Shown one piece after another: positions 1 through 8,769 of a stretch of 64,000 nt of DNA. The position numbers and the translations under genes were made by a program. The notes under the pieces are model-generated. The model had not been told where the DNA came from. It ran no database searches and saw only the letters and a program-made list of their open reading frames with translations. Within the stretch, counting starts at the first letter, position 1, and each line of letters opens with the position of its first letter. This DNA comes from Chloroflexota bacterium (GTDB lineage: Bacteria > Chloroflexota > Limnocylindria > Limnocylindrales > CSP1-4), in assembly GCA_005883615.1 (NCBI GenBank), contig VBEC01000018.1:105473-169472 (forward strand), written 5' to 3'.

Positions 1-352
1 TCAGCATGCCGACGCCAACGCAGAACAACGTCAGGAAGATGACCCACAGGATGTTGTTCCGCAGCGCGGTCAGCGTGACATCGCTGGAGGCGAACTGTTG
101 GTAGTTCGCGAAACCCACGAACGACTCGTCGAGCTTGTCCCGGAAGCTTCGGATGATCGTTCCGATCGTCGGGTAGATCAGGAAGACGAACAGGAACGCG
201 AGCGCCGGGAGGAGCCAGAGCCAGGGCCGAACTTTTGGCTTGAGCCGCTCCGGCAAGGTGCGAAGCAGGAGCTCGGTGCCGTAGATGTAGCCAATGAGCA
301 CGGCCGGCACGCCGACGAGCACGATGAGCGCCGTGCCGATGCGAGGATCCAT
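1..352 (-). CDS. Sugar ABC transporter permease, N-terminal part (MalF/AglF-like)
   Basis: Reading from an ATG at 352 gives 117 residues that run off the window edge. Two hydrophobic segments are visible, one near residues 7-25 and one containing PWLWLLPALAFLFVFLIYPT, followed by FANYQQF and a further membrane segment. The LIYPTIGTIIRSF then GFANYQQF pattern is typical of MalF-type permeases of carbohydrate ABC importers. A GGAGG sits about 8 bases before the ATG, which supports this start. It lies 91 bases downstream of the binding-protein gene on the same strand, so the two are probably co-transcribed. The conserved EAA loop and the second permease would lie outside the window. The ORF track missed it because it is cut at the edge. 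Confidence 0.88.
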   Translation of the reverse strand, partial: MDPRIGTALIVLVGVPAVLIGYIYGTELLLRTLPERLKPKVRPWLWLLPALAFLFVFLIYPTIGTIIRSFRDKLDESFVGFANYQQFASSDVTLTALRNNILWVIFLTLFCVGVGML

Positions 353-443
353 CGCGTGCCTCCAAGGTGGGGACCGGCGAAGAACGCCGCAGTAAACGGT
401 CCGGACGGTGGCGCACTGCGCGCCACCGACCGGCATCAAGGGG

Positions 444-1811
444 TTACGGAGACGGAGAGGCTGACGCCGACGGCGAGGCAGCGGCTGCCGACGGCGAGGC
501 AGCAGCTGCCGACGCCTGTGGCTGGGACGAGGCTTGGAGCGCGTCGAGGCTGGCCAGGGTCGCATCCAGGGAGGACGGGGTCTTGACGTAGTCGACGATG
601 CCCTTCAGGAACGCATTCTGAAGCTGGTTTGGCATCTGGTCTGACGCGTCGTAGACGAAGATCTTGGCGTTCTGCAGGAGCGCCGCCGAACGCTTGCTGA
701 TGTCGTCCGGATAGCTCGTTGCGTTCTTGTTAGCGGACAGCGCGCCGCCGGCCTTGACCCAGATGTCCTGAGCGGGGGCCGTCACCAGGTACTTGATCAG
801 TGACTTCGCGGCATCGGTGTCATGGAACATACCGAACAGGTCACCGGCACCCTCGATCGCGCTGGCGTACTGCGGGTCGATGTCCGGGAAGGGGAAGAAG
901 TTGTAGTCGGTGCCGGCCTTCTTGGCCTTGAACGCCCCGAGTCCGGTGATGAAGCTCGCCTGATGGAAGAGCTCGCAGCCCGGCGGCGTCTTGAACAGTG
1001 GATCACCGGCAACCTTGAAGTTCGTGGCGTTGACCGTGGTCGAACCGCCAAAGGAGTTCGTCACGATGTCGCCAAACGTGGTGAAGCCCTGCTTGATCTT
1101 CGGATCGCTGAACTTGACTGCGCCCTGCCACCACTTGTTGTACACATCGGGCCCTGATTGGCGCAGAACGATGTCTTCGATCCAGTCGGTGCCCGACCAG
1201 CCTGATGCCGCGCCGTCCTCGATGCCAAGGCACCAGATGGCCTGGGCGCTGCCCTTGTTGGCCGTCGCCTGACTCGTGAGCTCGTCCCAGGTCTTTGGCG
1301 GGCTCGCCGAATAATCGTGGGCAGATGGGCTGTACCAGATCAGGCCTTTGACCGCGCTCTTGATGAACACGCCGCCGATCTTCCCATCGGAAGTCGTGCC
1401 GAGGTCGACCAGGACCTTGGCCGTCTCATTCTTGTAGGTGGCCAGATCGATGACGTTGTCGAGCGGCTTGAGTGCGCCCTTCTGGGCATACTCGTTCATC
1501 TGGCCGGGGCCAGGCAAGCCGGCCAGGTCGGGCAGGACGCCCGACGCGACGCCGGTCGCCAGGATGTTGTTGATGTCTTTCGCGCCGGTGTAGCTGACCT
1601 TGGCGCCGGTCTGCGTCTCCCACGGCTTGACCATGGCCAGGAAGTTCTTCTGCTCGTCGCCGGTCCAGGTCGCGATGATCTTGACCGTGGCCCCCGAGAG
1701 GCCGCCTCCACCGCCGCTGGGCGATGCATTGCTGCTACATGCGGCGAAGAGCAGCGCGAACGCTGCCGGCAGCACGAGCCACGTGCGCCTTGAGCCATCT
1801 CTGTCGTGCAT
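444..1811 (-). CDS. Carbohydrate ABC transporter substrate-binding lipoprotein
   Basis: This 455-residue protein is an extracellular solute-binding protein (family 1). Its N-terminus has two arginines, a hydrophobic run and the lipobox LFAAC, so cleavage and lipidation at Cys25 are expected. The mature start is Ser/Gly-rich, and the fold begins at VKIIATWTGDEQKNF. The sequence resembles alpha-glucoside binding proteins of the AglE type, but the sugar cannot be read from sequence. The C-terminal 25 residues are a low-complexity Ala/Ser/Pro tail encoded by short DNA repeats. A GGAGGAG lies 5 bases before the ATG. The gene sits between the LacI regulator and the permease, and no ATPase is present here, so a shared MsiK-type ATPase elsewhere is likely. 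Confidence 0.93.
   Translation of the reverse strand: MHDRDGSRRTWLVLPAAFALLFAACSSNASPSGGGGGLSGATVKIIATWTGDEQKNFLAMVKPWETQTGAKVSYTGAKDINNILATGVASGVLPDLAGLPGPGQMNEYAQKGALKPLDNVIDLATYKNETAKVLVDLGTTSDGKIGGVFIKSAVKGLIWYSPSAHDYSASPPKTWDELTSQATANKGSAQAIWCLGIEDGAASGWSGTDWIEDIVLRQSGPDVYNKWWQGAVKFSDPKIKQGFTTFGDIVTNSFGGSTTVNATNFKVAGDPLFKTPPGCELFHQASFITGLGAFKAKKAGTDYNFFPFPDIDPQYASAIEGAGDLFGMFHDTDAAKSLIKYLVTAPAQDIWVKAGGALSANKNATSYPDDISKRSAALLQNAKIFVYDASDQMPNQLQNAFLKGIVDYVKTPSSLDATLASLDALQASSQPQASAAAASPSAAAASPSASASPSP
468..509. repeat. 21-bp tandem duplication in the 3' end of the binding-protein gene
   Basis: Two adjacent 21-base copies beginning CGACGGCGAGGCAGC differ at one base. They encode part of the Ala/Ser/Pro tail of the lipoprotein. 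Slippage of this repeat would change tail length without a frameshift. Confidence 0.7.
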
Positions 1812-1890
1812 CGTTCTCCTCCATTGCGGCCCCGAAGCTCGGGACCGTCTTCCGTACCAACGAAACCTACGTGTCGGGTCGATCCTCCGT

Positions 1891-2949
1891 TCAGTGGCCG
1901 TTGAGCGAACCGACGGCCCGGGCCGTTCCGGGCGGAGGCGCCGCCGACGCTCGGACGATGAGTTTCGTCGGCAGCAGCGTCCGCGCTGCGACTGGCCGAC
2001 CGATTACGCGGTCCAGGAGCGCCTCCCCGGCGACCTGGCCTAATTCGAAGGCAGGAATGCGAACCGTCGTTAGTGGCGGATCGAAGTATGCAGCCAGAGG
2101 GATATCGTCGAAAGCGATGATCGAGATGTCAGAGGGTACACGCCGACCGGTAGCACGGAGCGCCCCGATGGCGCCGAATGCGACCACGTCGCTGGCCACG
2201 AATACGGCGCTGCAGTCGGGGACGCGACCGAGCAGCAGTTGCATCGCTCGGTGGCCGCTGGCGGCGTCGAAGACGGCCTCGACGACGCGATCCGGGTCGT
2301 AGTCGAAGCCTGCCGCCTCGAGCGCCTCGCGATAGCCAGTCAGTCGTTCGGCCGCCGCCGTGTAGGCCAGCGGGGCGTTCGTAATGCAGCCGATCCGGCG
2401 ATGGCCCTGGCGCACGAGAAGCTCGACAGCCGCCCGAGCGCCGGCGCGATTGTCGACGTCGACGCTGGGGACGTCGAGCTCTGGCAGCGAGCCCTGGAGG
2501 ATGATCGGGAAGTCGTCGCGCACCAGGTCCGCCAGAGCCCCATCGTCGGCCCGCGGCCCGGACACGATCAGGCCATCAGTGCGTCTCGAACGGACGATCT
2601 CGGCGTACGTGCCATTGCCCGGCGGCAGGGCCTCAACCAGGACGCGGTAACCGGCGGCGCGAGCAGCGGCCGTGACACCGCGCAGTGTTTCGCCGAGCAA
2701 TGCGTCGCCGGCGACCTGCTCGGAAGACTGCCGCAGGACGAGGCCGATCGTCAGGCTCGTTCCAGCAGCCAGCTGCCGCGCCGGACTGTGGGGGTGGTAG
2801 TCGAGGTGCTCCGCGGCGTCGAAGACGCGCTGGCGCGTGGCCGGGCTGATGTGGATGTCCTGGCGCTCGGTCAACACCACTGACACAGTCGTCCGAGAGA
2901 CGCCCGCGAGCCTGGCGACATCCGCACTCGTCGCGCGACCGTGAGTCAA
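1891..2949 (-). CDS. LacI-family transcriptional regulator
   Basis: A 352-residue LacI/GalR regulator. The helix-turn-helix lies at residues 8-30 (TSADVARLAGVSRTTVSVVL), followed by the hinge motif HPHSPARQLAAG that inserts in the operator minor groove. The periplasmic-binding-like sensor domain begins with SLTIGLVLRQ and ends in TTVRIPAFELGQVAGEALL. It lies directly upstream of the sugar-binding protein on the same strand (79-base gap), so it probably controls that transporter and itself. A perfect 13-bp tandem repeat about 90-115 bases upstream of its start is the best operator candidate. The effector is presumably the imported sugar or its phosphate. Confidence 0.93.
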   Translation of the reverse strand: MTHGRATSADVARLAGVSRTTVSVVLTERQDIHISPATRQRVFDAAEHLDYHPHSPARQLAAGTSLTIGLVLRQSSEQVAGDALLGETLRGVTAAARAAGYRVLVEALPPGNGTYAEIVRSRRTDGLIVSGPRADDGALADLVRDDFPIILQGSLPELDVPSVDVDNRAGARAAVELLVRQGHRRIGCITNAPLAYTAAAERLTGYREALEAAGFDYDPDRVVEAVFDAASGHRAMQLLLGRVPDCSAVFVASDVVAFGAIGALRATGRRVPSDISIIAFDDIPLAAYFDPPLTTVRIPAFELGQVAGEALLDRVIGRPVAARTLLPTKLIVRASAAPPPGTARAVGSLNGH

Positions 2950-3357
2950 TGGACGCCTGCCTCCAGAGGGATCTCCCCATCCGGGCGGGGTTGCCGTGAC
3001 CCGCTGTCGGCCCTGGACCGGACGTTCGCGAGGGAGGACACTGACGCGCGTTACTGACGCGCGTTAGCGAAGCACATAGGAGATTTCGCGTCAAGACTCT
3101 TTCGAACCCGACCGCTTTCGGTTCCTGCACTCTCGCCTCTCCTCGACAGCGCTGGTTACGAGCACGACTTCCTCGCTAGCCGTCGCTCATTGCGTTCTAT
3201 CGATCGGGCGGCGGCAGATTTGAGGGTTCCTCCGCCGCGCGGCTGGTTTGCACCCGGATTGTCTGGCGGCCTGGCTGTCAACACATTCGAAAGTTGCCGT
3301 CCATAGCCTGGCCATCGATGGGCTTCGACCTTCGTCGATAGCCGTCCAGGGTGGAGT
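2950..3357. other. Intergenic region between lacI and tRNA-His
   Basis: About 400 bases with no convincing gene. The ORFs here have no recognisable protein features and are extensions of shadow frames. The one structured element is the tandem repeat at 3041-3066. The rest is slightly less GC-rich than the surrounding coding DNA and probably holds the lacI promoter. Confidence 0.5.
3041..3066. promoter_or_regulatory. Perfect 13-bp direct repeat, probable LacI-family operator
   Basis: CTGACGCGCGTTA occurs twice back to back with no mismatch. Each copy is itself a near-palindrome around a central GCGC (TGACGCGCGTTA against TAACGCGCGTCA). LacI-family operators are usually palindromes with a central CG, so two adjacent near-palindromes upstream of a lacI gene fit autoregulation and control of the sugar transporter. 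Binding has not been shown. Confidence 0.55.
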
Positions 3358-3434
3358 TGGGGTGGCCTATGGGGGTCGAACCCATAACCTGCGGATCCAC
3401 AATCCGCTGCTCTGCCTGTTGAGCTAAGGCCACC
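3358..3434 (-). tRNA. tRNA-His(GTG), 3' CCA encoded
   Basis: The minus strand folds as a full cloverleaf: acceptor GTGGCCT, anticodon stem GCGGA/TCCGC with loop TTGTGGA (anticodon GTG, histidine), and T arm GGGTTCGACCC. The base before the acceptor is G (3434) and the discriminator is C (3361), giving the G-1:C73 pair that identifies histidine tRNAs. The next bases, 3360-3358, read CCA, so the CCA end is genomically encoded. Confidence 0.97.
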
Positions 3435-3722
3435 ACCGGCTGACGCGGCACCTCGACCGGGCAGATGGCCCGGGCAGCCTGTCAGGCGTTGGGGAGTCTA
3501 GCCGAATCCCCCGGCGAGGCGCAGTCGCCGTGGGCGGCCACGGTCAGCCGAACCAAAGCAGCAGCTCCTCGTCGTTCACGCGCGGTGAGCGTGCTGCGTC
3601 ATCCCGCAATTTCGAATTCGACCTCGGATTCAGCCTCCGACCGGGACGGAGGCGGGCCCGCCTGCGACTCGCCAGTGCCGCGGCGCGAGCGGTTCGCCGG
3701 CCGCCCCGAACCGATCCCGACT
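3435..3722. other. Region upstream of tRNA-His; one doubtful small ORF
   Basis: This stretch holds the likely tRNA-His promoter box at 3494-3502. A 60-codon minus-strand ORF (3544-3726) starts with a GTG that overlaps the stop of the next gene (GTGA), which would suit translational coupling. Its product is arginine-rich, ends VNDEELLLWFG and matches no family I recognise. I cannot decide whether it is real and do not call it as a gene. Confidence 0.35.
3494..3502 (-). promoter_or_regulatory. GCTAGACTC box, likely -10 for tRNA-His
   Basis: On the minus strand GCTAGACTC lies about 60 bases before the mature tRNA. The same nine bases occur before bioY and the FMN riboswitch, which argues for a shared extended -10 element (TAGACT). 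No good -35 is visible. Confidence 0.5.
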
Positions 3723-4187
3723 TCACGAGTCGCTCAGTTCGAGCCAGCGCAGCGCATAGGCGACGTGGACGGCGTCGACCGAGACCTGCCGGGCAACGCG
3801 CTCCGGGGCGGCGTCCACGGGCCCTCGGAAGCCCTCCCGGCCGAACGACGCAGCCAGTAGCGGCCGGCTGCGGATGGGCGTCAGGTGACCTCGGACGAGA
3901 CCCAGCTCGCGCTCGAATGCCGGAGCGCCCCAGCGCTGCGGACGGGAGTCTCCGGCCAGGACCCGCAACACCGCCGTCGCGAGGAGGGACAGTTCCTCCT
4001 CGATGATGAGCGGCGGAACCGCGGGCCGAGGCCGGCGGACGGGCGAGACCGGGCCGCCGCTGTCGATGGTCGCTGTCTGGTCCACGACGCCAAGGGTCCG
4101 CCGCCTGGATGAACGGCCCGTGTCCGGGGCGTTAATGTCTCTCGAGGGCCACGTCCTGGTACCTGGGTAGGGGTGAGCCCGGACCAT
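3723..4187 (-). CDS. Hypothetical protein
   Basis: I do not recognise this 154-residue protein. The N-terminal third is Arg/Pro-rich and may not be translated; an internal GTG before DQTATIDSGG is another possible start. The better-looking part begins at PPLIIEEELSLLATAVLRVL and has alternating hydrophobic and acidic residues, ending VAYALRWLELSDS, consistent with a small helical soluble domain. It is divergent from the CAP-domain gene and lies upstream of tRNA-His. No catalytic motif, signal peptide or membrane segment is visible. Confidence 0.5.
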   Translation of the reverse strand: MVRAHPYPGTRTWPSRDINAPDTGRSSRRRTLGVVDQTATIDSGGPVSPVRRPRPAVPPLIIEEELSLLATAVLRVLAGDSRPQRWGAPAFERELGLVRGHLTPIRSRPLLAASFGREGFRGPVDAAPERVARQVSVDAVHVAYALRWLELSDS

Positions 4188-4272
4188 CTCGCGGGCTGTT
4201 CGGACGAGTCTTTGCCCGTAGGGTGGGGTTTGCGCCGGACAGCCGGTGCGCCGTTCTCGGGGACCGCGATCG

Positions 4273-5283
4273 ATGACCCTCCTGCGGGCGCTCCCTCGCC
4301 CGTCGACCAGCCCTCACGACGCCGCGCCGCCGCCTGGTGGAGCGCGGCGCCGCGTATCCCCAGCGCGGCGCTGGCTGTCCCCCGCGCGGCGCTGGCCCCT
4401 CATCGTGTCAGTCGCGTTTGCACTCACGAGCGTCGGGCTGCTGGCCAATCCCGCGCACGTCTTCGCGTGGGACGCCAATTCCTTCAGCCCCGCCGACGAG
4501 CAGGAGCTGATCACGCTGACCAATCAGGCCCGCGCCAACGCCGGGCTGCGAGCCCTCAAGGTCGATTCCGCCCTGACCTCCATCGCCCGTTGGCGGTCGA
4601 AGGACATGATCGTGCGGAATTACTTCGACCACTCGATTCCGAATCCGCCGGGCGGAAACGTCTTCGGCGAGATGGACCGTCGGGGCTACTGCTATACGCT
4701 GGCCGGCGAGAACATCGGCTGGAACAACTACCCGGACAACATCGCGACCGAGGGCATCCAGCAGATGTTCATGAACTCGCCCGGGCATCGAGCGAACATC
4801 ATGGGCTCGCGCTGGGAAGTCATCGGCGTCGGCGCGTACAAAGGCTCGACCAGCAAGAAGATGTGGACGGTCCTGTTCGCCGACAAATGCGGCAGCACGG
4901 CGCCGAAGCCCACGCCGCGGCCGACGCCACGGCCCACCCCACGCCGGACGGCGCAACCGATACCGAGGGTCATCCGGACGCCCGCGCCGGCAACCCCGCC
5001 GGCGGCAAAGCCGGCCGCCCCACCTGCCTCGGCTCCCTCTCCATCTCCGGCCCCATCACTCGCCGCGCCAGCGGTCGATGGTCCGTCCCCCCGCGTCGGC
5101 GTCGGATTCGTGGACGACGGTGCGCCGAACCCGTCGAGCGACTCGGAGCCTCCGGCGGGCTCGCCCGGTGGGGGATCGCAGAATCCACCGGGGCAAACGC
5201 TGCGTGTGATCGACCGGCCATCCTCCAGGGGACTGCTCGAGTCGGTCGTCGGCGGAGTAACGGGCTTCTTCTTCGGCTTGTAG
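4273..5283 (+). CDS. Secreted CAP/SCP-domain protein with Pro-rich tail
   Basis: The reading frame opens at GTG 4246, but ATG 4273 is a more likely start. A basic N-terminal stretch with a duplicated SPARRW motif precedes one hydrophobic segment (PLIVSVAFALTSVGLLA), giving a signal or membrane anchor. The CAP domain follows (FSPADEQELITLTNQARANA) with the cavity residues of the family visible: His in FDHS, Glu in GENIGW and His in SPGHRANIMG. After it comes a low-complexity tail starting with repeated PTPR units and running into Ala/Pro/Ser-rich sequence. Bacterial CAP proteins are extracellular, and some bind lipids or sterols; the role here is unknown. A strong hairpin follows the stop codon. 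Confidence 0.85.
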   Translation: MTLLRALPRPSTSPHDAAPPPGGARRRVSPARRWLSPARRWPLIVSVAFALTSVGLLANPAHVFAWDANSFSPADEQELITLTNQARANAGLRALKVDSALTSIARWRSKDMIVRNYFDHSIPNPPGGNVFGEMDRRGYCYTLAGENIGWNNYPDNIATEGIQQMFMNSPGHRANIMGSRWEVIGVGAYKGSTSKKMWTVLFADKCGSTAPKPTPRPTPRPTPRRTAQPIPRVIRTPAPATPPAAKPAAPPASAPSPSPAPSLAAPAVDGPSPRVGVGFVDDGAPNPSSDSEPPAGSPGGGSQNPPGQTLRVIDRPSSRGLLESVVGGVTGFFFGL

Positions 5284-5322
5284 GGGCGCTCCCCGGTCGT
5301 CGGAGGCGGTGGCGAGCGCCCC
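5283..5322 (+). terminator. Hairpin after the CAP-domain gene
   Basis: GGGGCGCTC at 5283-5291 pairs perfectly with GAGCGCCCC at 5314-5322 across a 22-base loop, starting at the last base of the TAG stop. There is no T-run, so intrinsic termination would be inefficient unless assisted. Confidence 0.5.
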
Positions 5323-5380
5323 GGATCGCTGCTGGATCAATCGGCGACTGATCGCGCCGGTCCGGGCCCTGGCAGCCCGC

Positions 5381-5386
5381 TACACT
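5381..5386 (+). promoter_or_regulatory. TACACT -10 box, 7 bases before the ATG
   Basis: TACACT is followed by CCCCGCG and then the ATG at 5394. With initiation about 7 bases after the -10, the transcript would begin at the start codon (leaderless). Confidence 0.45.
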
Positions 5387-5393
5387 CCCCGCG

Positions 5394-6146
5394 ATGCCGC
5401 CGATCCTCGAGGCTCGCGACCTCACCAAGCGCTATCAACTCGGCGGCGAAGTGGTCGAAGCGCTGCGCGGCGTGTCGCTCACCGTTGACGAAGGGGAGTT
5501 CGTCGCGATCATGGGCCCGTCCGGATCGGGCAAGAGCACGCTGCTCCAGTTGTTGGGTGGGCTCGACCGTCCGACCAGCGGAGAAGTGGTCCTCGAGGGC
5601 GAAACGGTCAGCAAGCTGTCGGACGAGCAGGCAACCCGCCTCCGCCGCGATCGGACCGGGTTCGTGTTCCAGTCGTTCAACCTCATTCCGCTGCTCGACG
5701 TAACCGAGAACGTCGCGCTGCCGTTCACGATCGCCGGCCAGGATCCGCGCAACAGCGACCTGGCGGCGCGAGTCCGCGACGCGATCGAGGTGGTCGACCT
5801 GTCGGGCAAGCAGCACCATCGGCCCGATCAGCTCTCCGCGGGGGAGCAGCAACGAGTTGCGATTGCCCGCGCCCTCGTCACCCGCCCGGCCCTGCTGTTC
5901 GCGGACGAGCCCACCGGCAACCTCGACTACACGACGGGCTCCGAGATCCTCGATGCCTTGTGGCGGTCGTGCACGGAGAGGCGGCAAACGATCGTGCTCG
6001 TCACGCACGACTCGAAGGCGGCCGCCTACGCCGACCGAGTCTGCTTCGTTCGCGACGGGCGCGTGCTCGAGGAGATCCCGCTCGGCCGGCGTGCCGACCA
6101 TAGTGCGACGCCGCTCATCAGCCGGCTCGCCCAACTGGGCCTCTGA
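5394..6146 (+). CDS. ABC exporter ATP-binding protein (MacB/LolD type)
   Basis: A 250-residue ABC ATPase. Walker A is GPSGSGKST near residue 40, the Q-loop is in [21 protein letters not shown], the signature is [15 protein letters not shown] and Walker B is [12 protein letters not shown]. The NLIP motif after the Q-loop and the ADEPTGNLD form are diagnostic of the MacB/LolD/FtsE branch, which drives mechanotransmission transporters rather than substrate translocation through a classical channel. It is followed after 9 bases by its FtsX-like permease, so the pair forms one transporter. No Shine-Dalgarno sequence is visible, and a -10-like box lies immediately upstream, which points to a leaderless mRNA. 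Confidence 0.95.
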   Translation: MPPILEARDLTKRYQLGGEVVEALRGVSLTVDEGEFVAIMGPSGSGKSTLLQLLGGLDRPTSGEVVLEGETVSKLSDEQATRLRRDRTGFVFQSFNLIPLLDVTENVALPFTIAGQDPRNSDLAARVRDAIEVVDLSGKQHHRPDQLSAGEQQRVAIARALVTRPALLFADEPTGNLDYTTGSEILDALWRSCTERRQTIVLVTHDSKAAAYADRVCFVRDGRVLEEIPLGRRADHSATPLISRLAQLGL

Positions 6147-6155
6147 CCCCCGAAC

Positions 6156-8672
6156 GTGCGGAGCCTTTCCTCTTTCGCGTGGCGCAGCCTCCGCGCGCGA
6201 CGGGTGCGCAGCCTCCTGACGGTCATCGGGATCGGACTCGGCGTGGGAATCCTGTTCGCTGCGCAGGCGACGAACGCGAGCATCGACCGGTCGGTCGACC
6301 GAACGGTCAAGCAGCTCGTCGGGCGAGCCGACCTGCGTGTGTCGGCGTTCCAGGAGACCGGCCTGAGCGACACGACCCTGGCTGCCATCCGCGGAACGCC
6401 GGGCGTGGCGATCGCGGCGCCCCAGATCGAGCGCCGCGCGTACCTCCAACCGCCGCTCGGCACGCCGCCAAAGCCGCCGGTTACCGTCCTCGCGATCGAT
6501 CCCGGCGTCGACCCGCAGATTCATGACATCGCCGGAGCTGCGGCGCTGACGGCAGCAGGCGCCGACGCGCTCGTTAGTCAGCGGCTTGCTGCAGACGACG
6601 GCCTGGAGGTCGGCAGCCAGCTCGTCATCCAGGCCGCCGGCGAGCCGGTCACGCTCATCGTCAGGGGGATGGTCCCGGATAACGGGCCCGTCCTGGGTGG
6701 GTTCGGCCGCACAGTCGTGGTTGGTCTCGATATCGCGCGAAGGGCGTTCGGCCAGATCGGGCTGACTCGAATAGATTTGGCCGTCAGCCCGGGTGCGAAC
6801 CCAGGGGCTGTTGCCCAGGAGCTGGAGCGGCGGATCAGCGGGGAACACTATGTCCTGTCAACGCCCGCCGACCTCGGCGTATCGCTCCGGGCGTCCACCG
6901 CGGACTTCCAGGCCACGACAGCGTTGATCTCCGCGATCGCCCTCTTCGTCGGTGCCTTCCTGATCTTCAACACCCTGTCGATGACCGTCGCGGAGCGCTT
7001 CCGCGAGGTCGGTCTCCTTCGAGCGGCCGGCACCAGCCGCCGACAGATTCACCAGATCGTCCTCACCCAGGCGCTGATCCTGGGCCTCCTCGGATCTGCG
7101 GTCGGGCTCGCGATCGGGGCCGGCCTTGCTCTCGTGATGGCCGGCTACGTCCGTTCGATCGCCACGATCCCGATCGACGTGCCCGCAACTCCGCCGGAGG
7201 GGATCCTGCTGTCGCTGCTGGTGGGTGTGCTGGTCACCGTGGCTGCCGCGCTCGAACCCGCCTGGCGGGCGGGTCGAATCTCGCCGGTCGAGGCGCTCCG
7301 CGCCAGGCCCGAAGCGGGGAGCGCGGTGCGGGCTCGCCTGCGCTGGCTGGTGCTCGTGTTCGCCGTCGTGGCCGCGGCCGGCCTGCTTCTGTGGCCGAAC
7401 CGAGCGGGCGACCCTGGGCCGCTGCGCGCGCTGGCTGTCTATGGCGTGCTCCTGCTGGTGACCGTGCTGTCGCCGTTCCTGTTACGTCCCCTGGGTCGGA
7501 TCGCCGGGCTGCCGTTCGCCCTCGTCCTGCGTGCCGAGGAGCGTCTCGCCAGGGGTGCCATCACGCGCGACCCGAGCCGAACCGCTCTTACGGTCGGCGC
7601 CCTGACGATCGGCCTGGCAATGATCGTGGCCGTGGGCGGAGTCGCCCAGAACGCGCGCCATGCTGCCACCGCCTGGCTGGGCGACGTGATTCCCGGCGAC
7701 GAGATCCTGACGTCGATCACGCCCGTGCCGCTCGACGACCAGTCACCGGTGACGTCTGACTTGCTGGTTCCGGGCGTCATGCGATTGACGCCGATCGCGA
7801 CGTTCGGGGTCGCCTATCAGGGAATACGGCTGGACGCGGCCGCGGTGGTTGGAGGCGACATGCTGGCGGACGGCCGGCTTCGCTTCGTCGAGGGTGACCG
7901 GACGTCGGCGTTGAACGGCCTCGACAGCGGCGGAACCGTGCTGCTGCCTCGGTCCCTGGCCGATCGCCTCGCCCTCGGCCCGGGCTCGATGATGCGGTTC
8001 TCGGCCATCGGGGCCAAATCGGCGGATCTGCGAGTTTCCGGAATCGTGGAGCGCGGCTTGCCGGGCGCGTCGGGCGAATCGCTCATCGTCGGCTGGTCAG
8101 ACGCGACCTCGCTGTTCGGCGTGGCAGGCGCCGACTTCTTCGCCGCACGCTTTGCGCCGGGCGAGGCGGGGCAAGCCGGCCGGATCGTGCTCGAGTCGAG
8201 GGCTCGCGAGCTTGCCCTCGAGCCGGCTTCTCTCGAGCGGGTAGAGGGCGCCGTCAGCGACGCGCTTGGCCAGGTCTTTGGCCTGTTCGACGCCCTGGCG
8301 GTGATCGCCGTGATCGTGGCCGGATTGGGCATCGTGAACACCCTGACCATGAACGTATTCGAGCGAGTCCGGGAGATCGGCGTCCTGCGGGCCATCGGCA
8401 TGACGCGCCGCCAGGTCTGGCGCATGGTCGTCGTCGAAGCCGGCGTACTCGGCATCGTCGGCGCGATCCTGGGTTGTCTCACCGGCCTCGTCGCCGGCGT
8501 GCTGATGCTCGGCCTGGTAGCGGCCGGAGGGCTGGCGATCCCGCTGGAGCTGCCCTGGTTGACGATGGCCCTCGCGGCCGTCTTCGGGGTCGCCGTGGCG
8601 ATGCTGGCCGCGTTCGAGCCCGCCCGACTGGCCAGCCGAATCTCGATCGTCCGGGCTGTCCAGTTCGAGTAG
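6156..8672 (+). CDS. FtsX/MacB-type ABC transporter permease
   Basis: 838 residues starting at GTG. The layout is typical of two-repeat FtsX-like permeases: an N-terminal membrane helix (LLTVIGIGLGVGILFAA), a large extracytoplasmic domain (about 45-250), a FtsX domain with three helices (about 255-400), more helices, a second extracytoplasmic domain (about 480-690) and a C-terminal FtsX domain containing TMNVFERVREIGVLRAIGMT. The duplicated VAERFREVGLLRAAGTS and ERVREIGVLRAIGMT segments are the coupling-helix regions that contact the ATPase. It probably works in lipid, lipoprotein or peptide export or in antimicrobial resistance; no substrate can be assigned. It forms an operon with the preceding ATPase. 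Confidence 0.93.
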   Translation: MRSLSSFAWRSLRARRVRSLLTVIGIGLGVGILFAAQATNASIDRSVDRTVKQLVGRADLRVSAFQETGLSDTTLAAIRGTPGVAIAAPQIERRAYLQPPLGTPPKPPVTVLAIDPGVDPQIHDIAGAAALTAAGADALVSQRLAADDGLEVGSQLVIQAAGEPVTLIVRGMVPDNGPVLGGFGRTVVVGLDIARRAFGQIGLTRIDLAVSPGANPGAVAQELERRISGEHYVLSTPADLGVSLRASTADFQATTALISAIALFVGAFLIFNTLSMTVAERFREVGLLRAAGTSRRQIHQIVLTQALILGLLGSAVGLAIGAGLALVMAGYVRSIATIPIDVPATPPEGILLSLLVGVLVTVAAALEPAWRAGRISPVEALRARPEAGSAVRARLRWLVLVFAVVAAAGLLLWPNRAGDPGPLRALAVYGVLLLVTVLSPFLLRPLGRIAGLPFALVLRAEERLARGAITRDPSRTALTVGALTIGLAMIVAVGGVAQNARHAATAWLGDVIPGDEILTSITPVPLDDQSPVTSDLLVPGVMRLTPIATFGVAYQGIRLDAAAVVGGDMLADGRLRFVEGDRTSALNGLDSGGTVLLPRSLADRLALGPGSMMRFSAIGAKSADLRVSGIVERGLPGASGESLIVGWSDATSLFGVAGADFFAARFAPGEAGQAGRIVLESRARELALEPASLERVEGAVSDALGQVFGLFDALAVIAVIVAGLGIVNTLTMNVFERVREIGVLRAIGMTRRQVWRMVVVEAGVLGIVGAILGCLTGLVAGVLMLGLVAAGGLAIPLELPWLTMALAAVFGVAVAMLAAFEPARLASRISIVRAVQFE

Positions 8673-8715
8673 ACACCCGCCCGCCGGAACCGCGCGAAGC
8701 GCGAGACGTCCCTTT

Positions 8716-8724
8716 GCTAGACTC
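8716..8724 (+). promoter_or_regulatory. GCTAGACTC box, likely bioY -10
   Basis: GCTAGACTC lies 45 bases before the bioY ATG, just after a small perfect hairpin (CGCGC-GAA-GCGCG, 8691-8703). The same box precedes tRNA-His and the FMN riboswitch. Confidence 0.5.
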
Positions 8725-8769
8725 GGCCGACGCCGCCCCCAGGCTTCCCGGCGTACAGAGGATCCGCCG

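Noticed and set aside
98-591. Plus-strand ORFs at the left end
   Set aside because: They are antisense to the permease and the binding-protein gene, which have clear motifs and ribosome-binding sites.
3465-4006. Plus-strand ORFs upstream of the CAP gene
   Set aside because: Arg/Pro-rich frames with no recognisable features. They overlap the tRNA-His promoter region and an opposing ORF that looks more protein-like.
5337-6848. 503-codon minus-strand ORF over the ABC exporter genes
   Set aside because: It opposes a complete ABC ATPase and permease; composition only.
8691-8703. CGCGC-GAA-GCGCG hairpin upstream of bioY as a terminator or riboswitch
   Set aside because: Five base pairs only. No T-run and no known biotin-responsive element, so it is noted only as part of the bioY promoter region.
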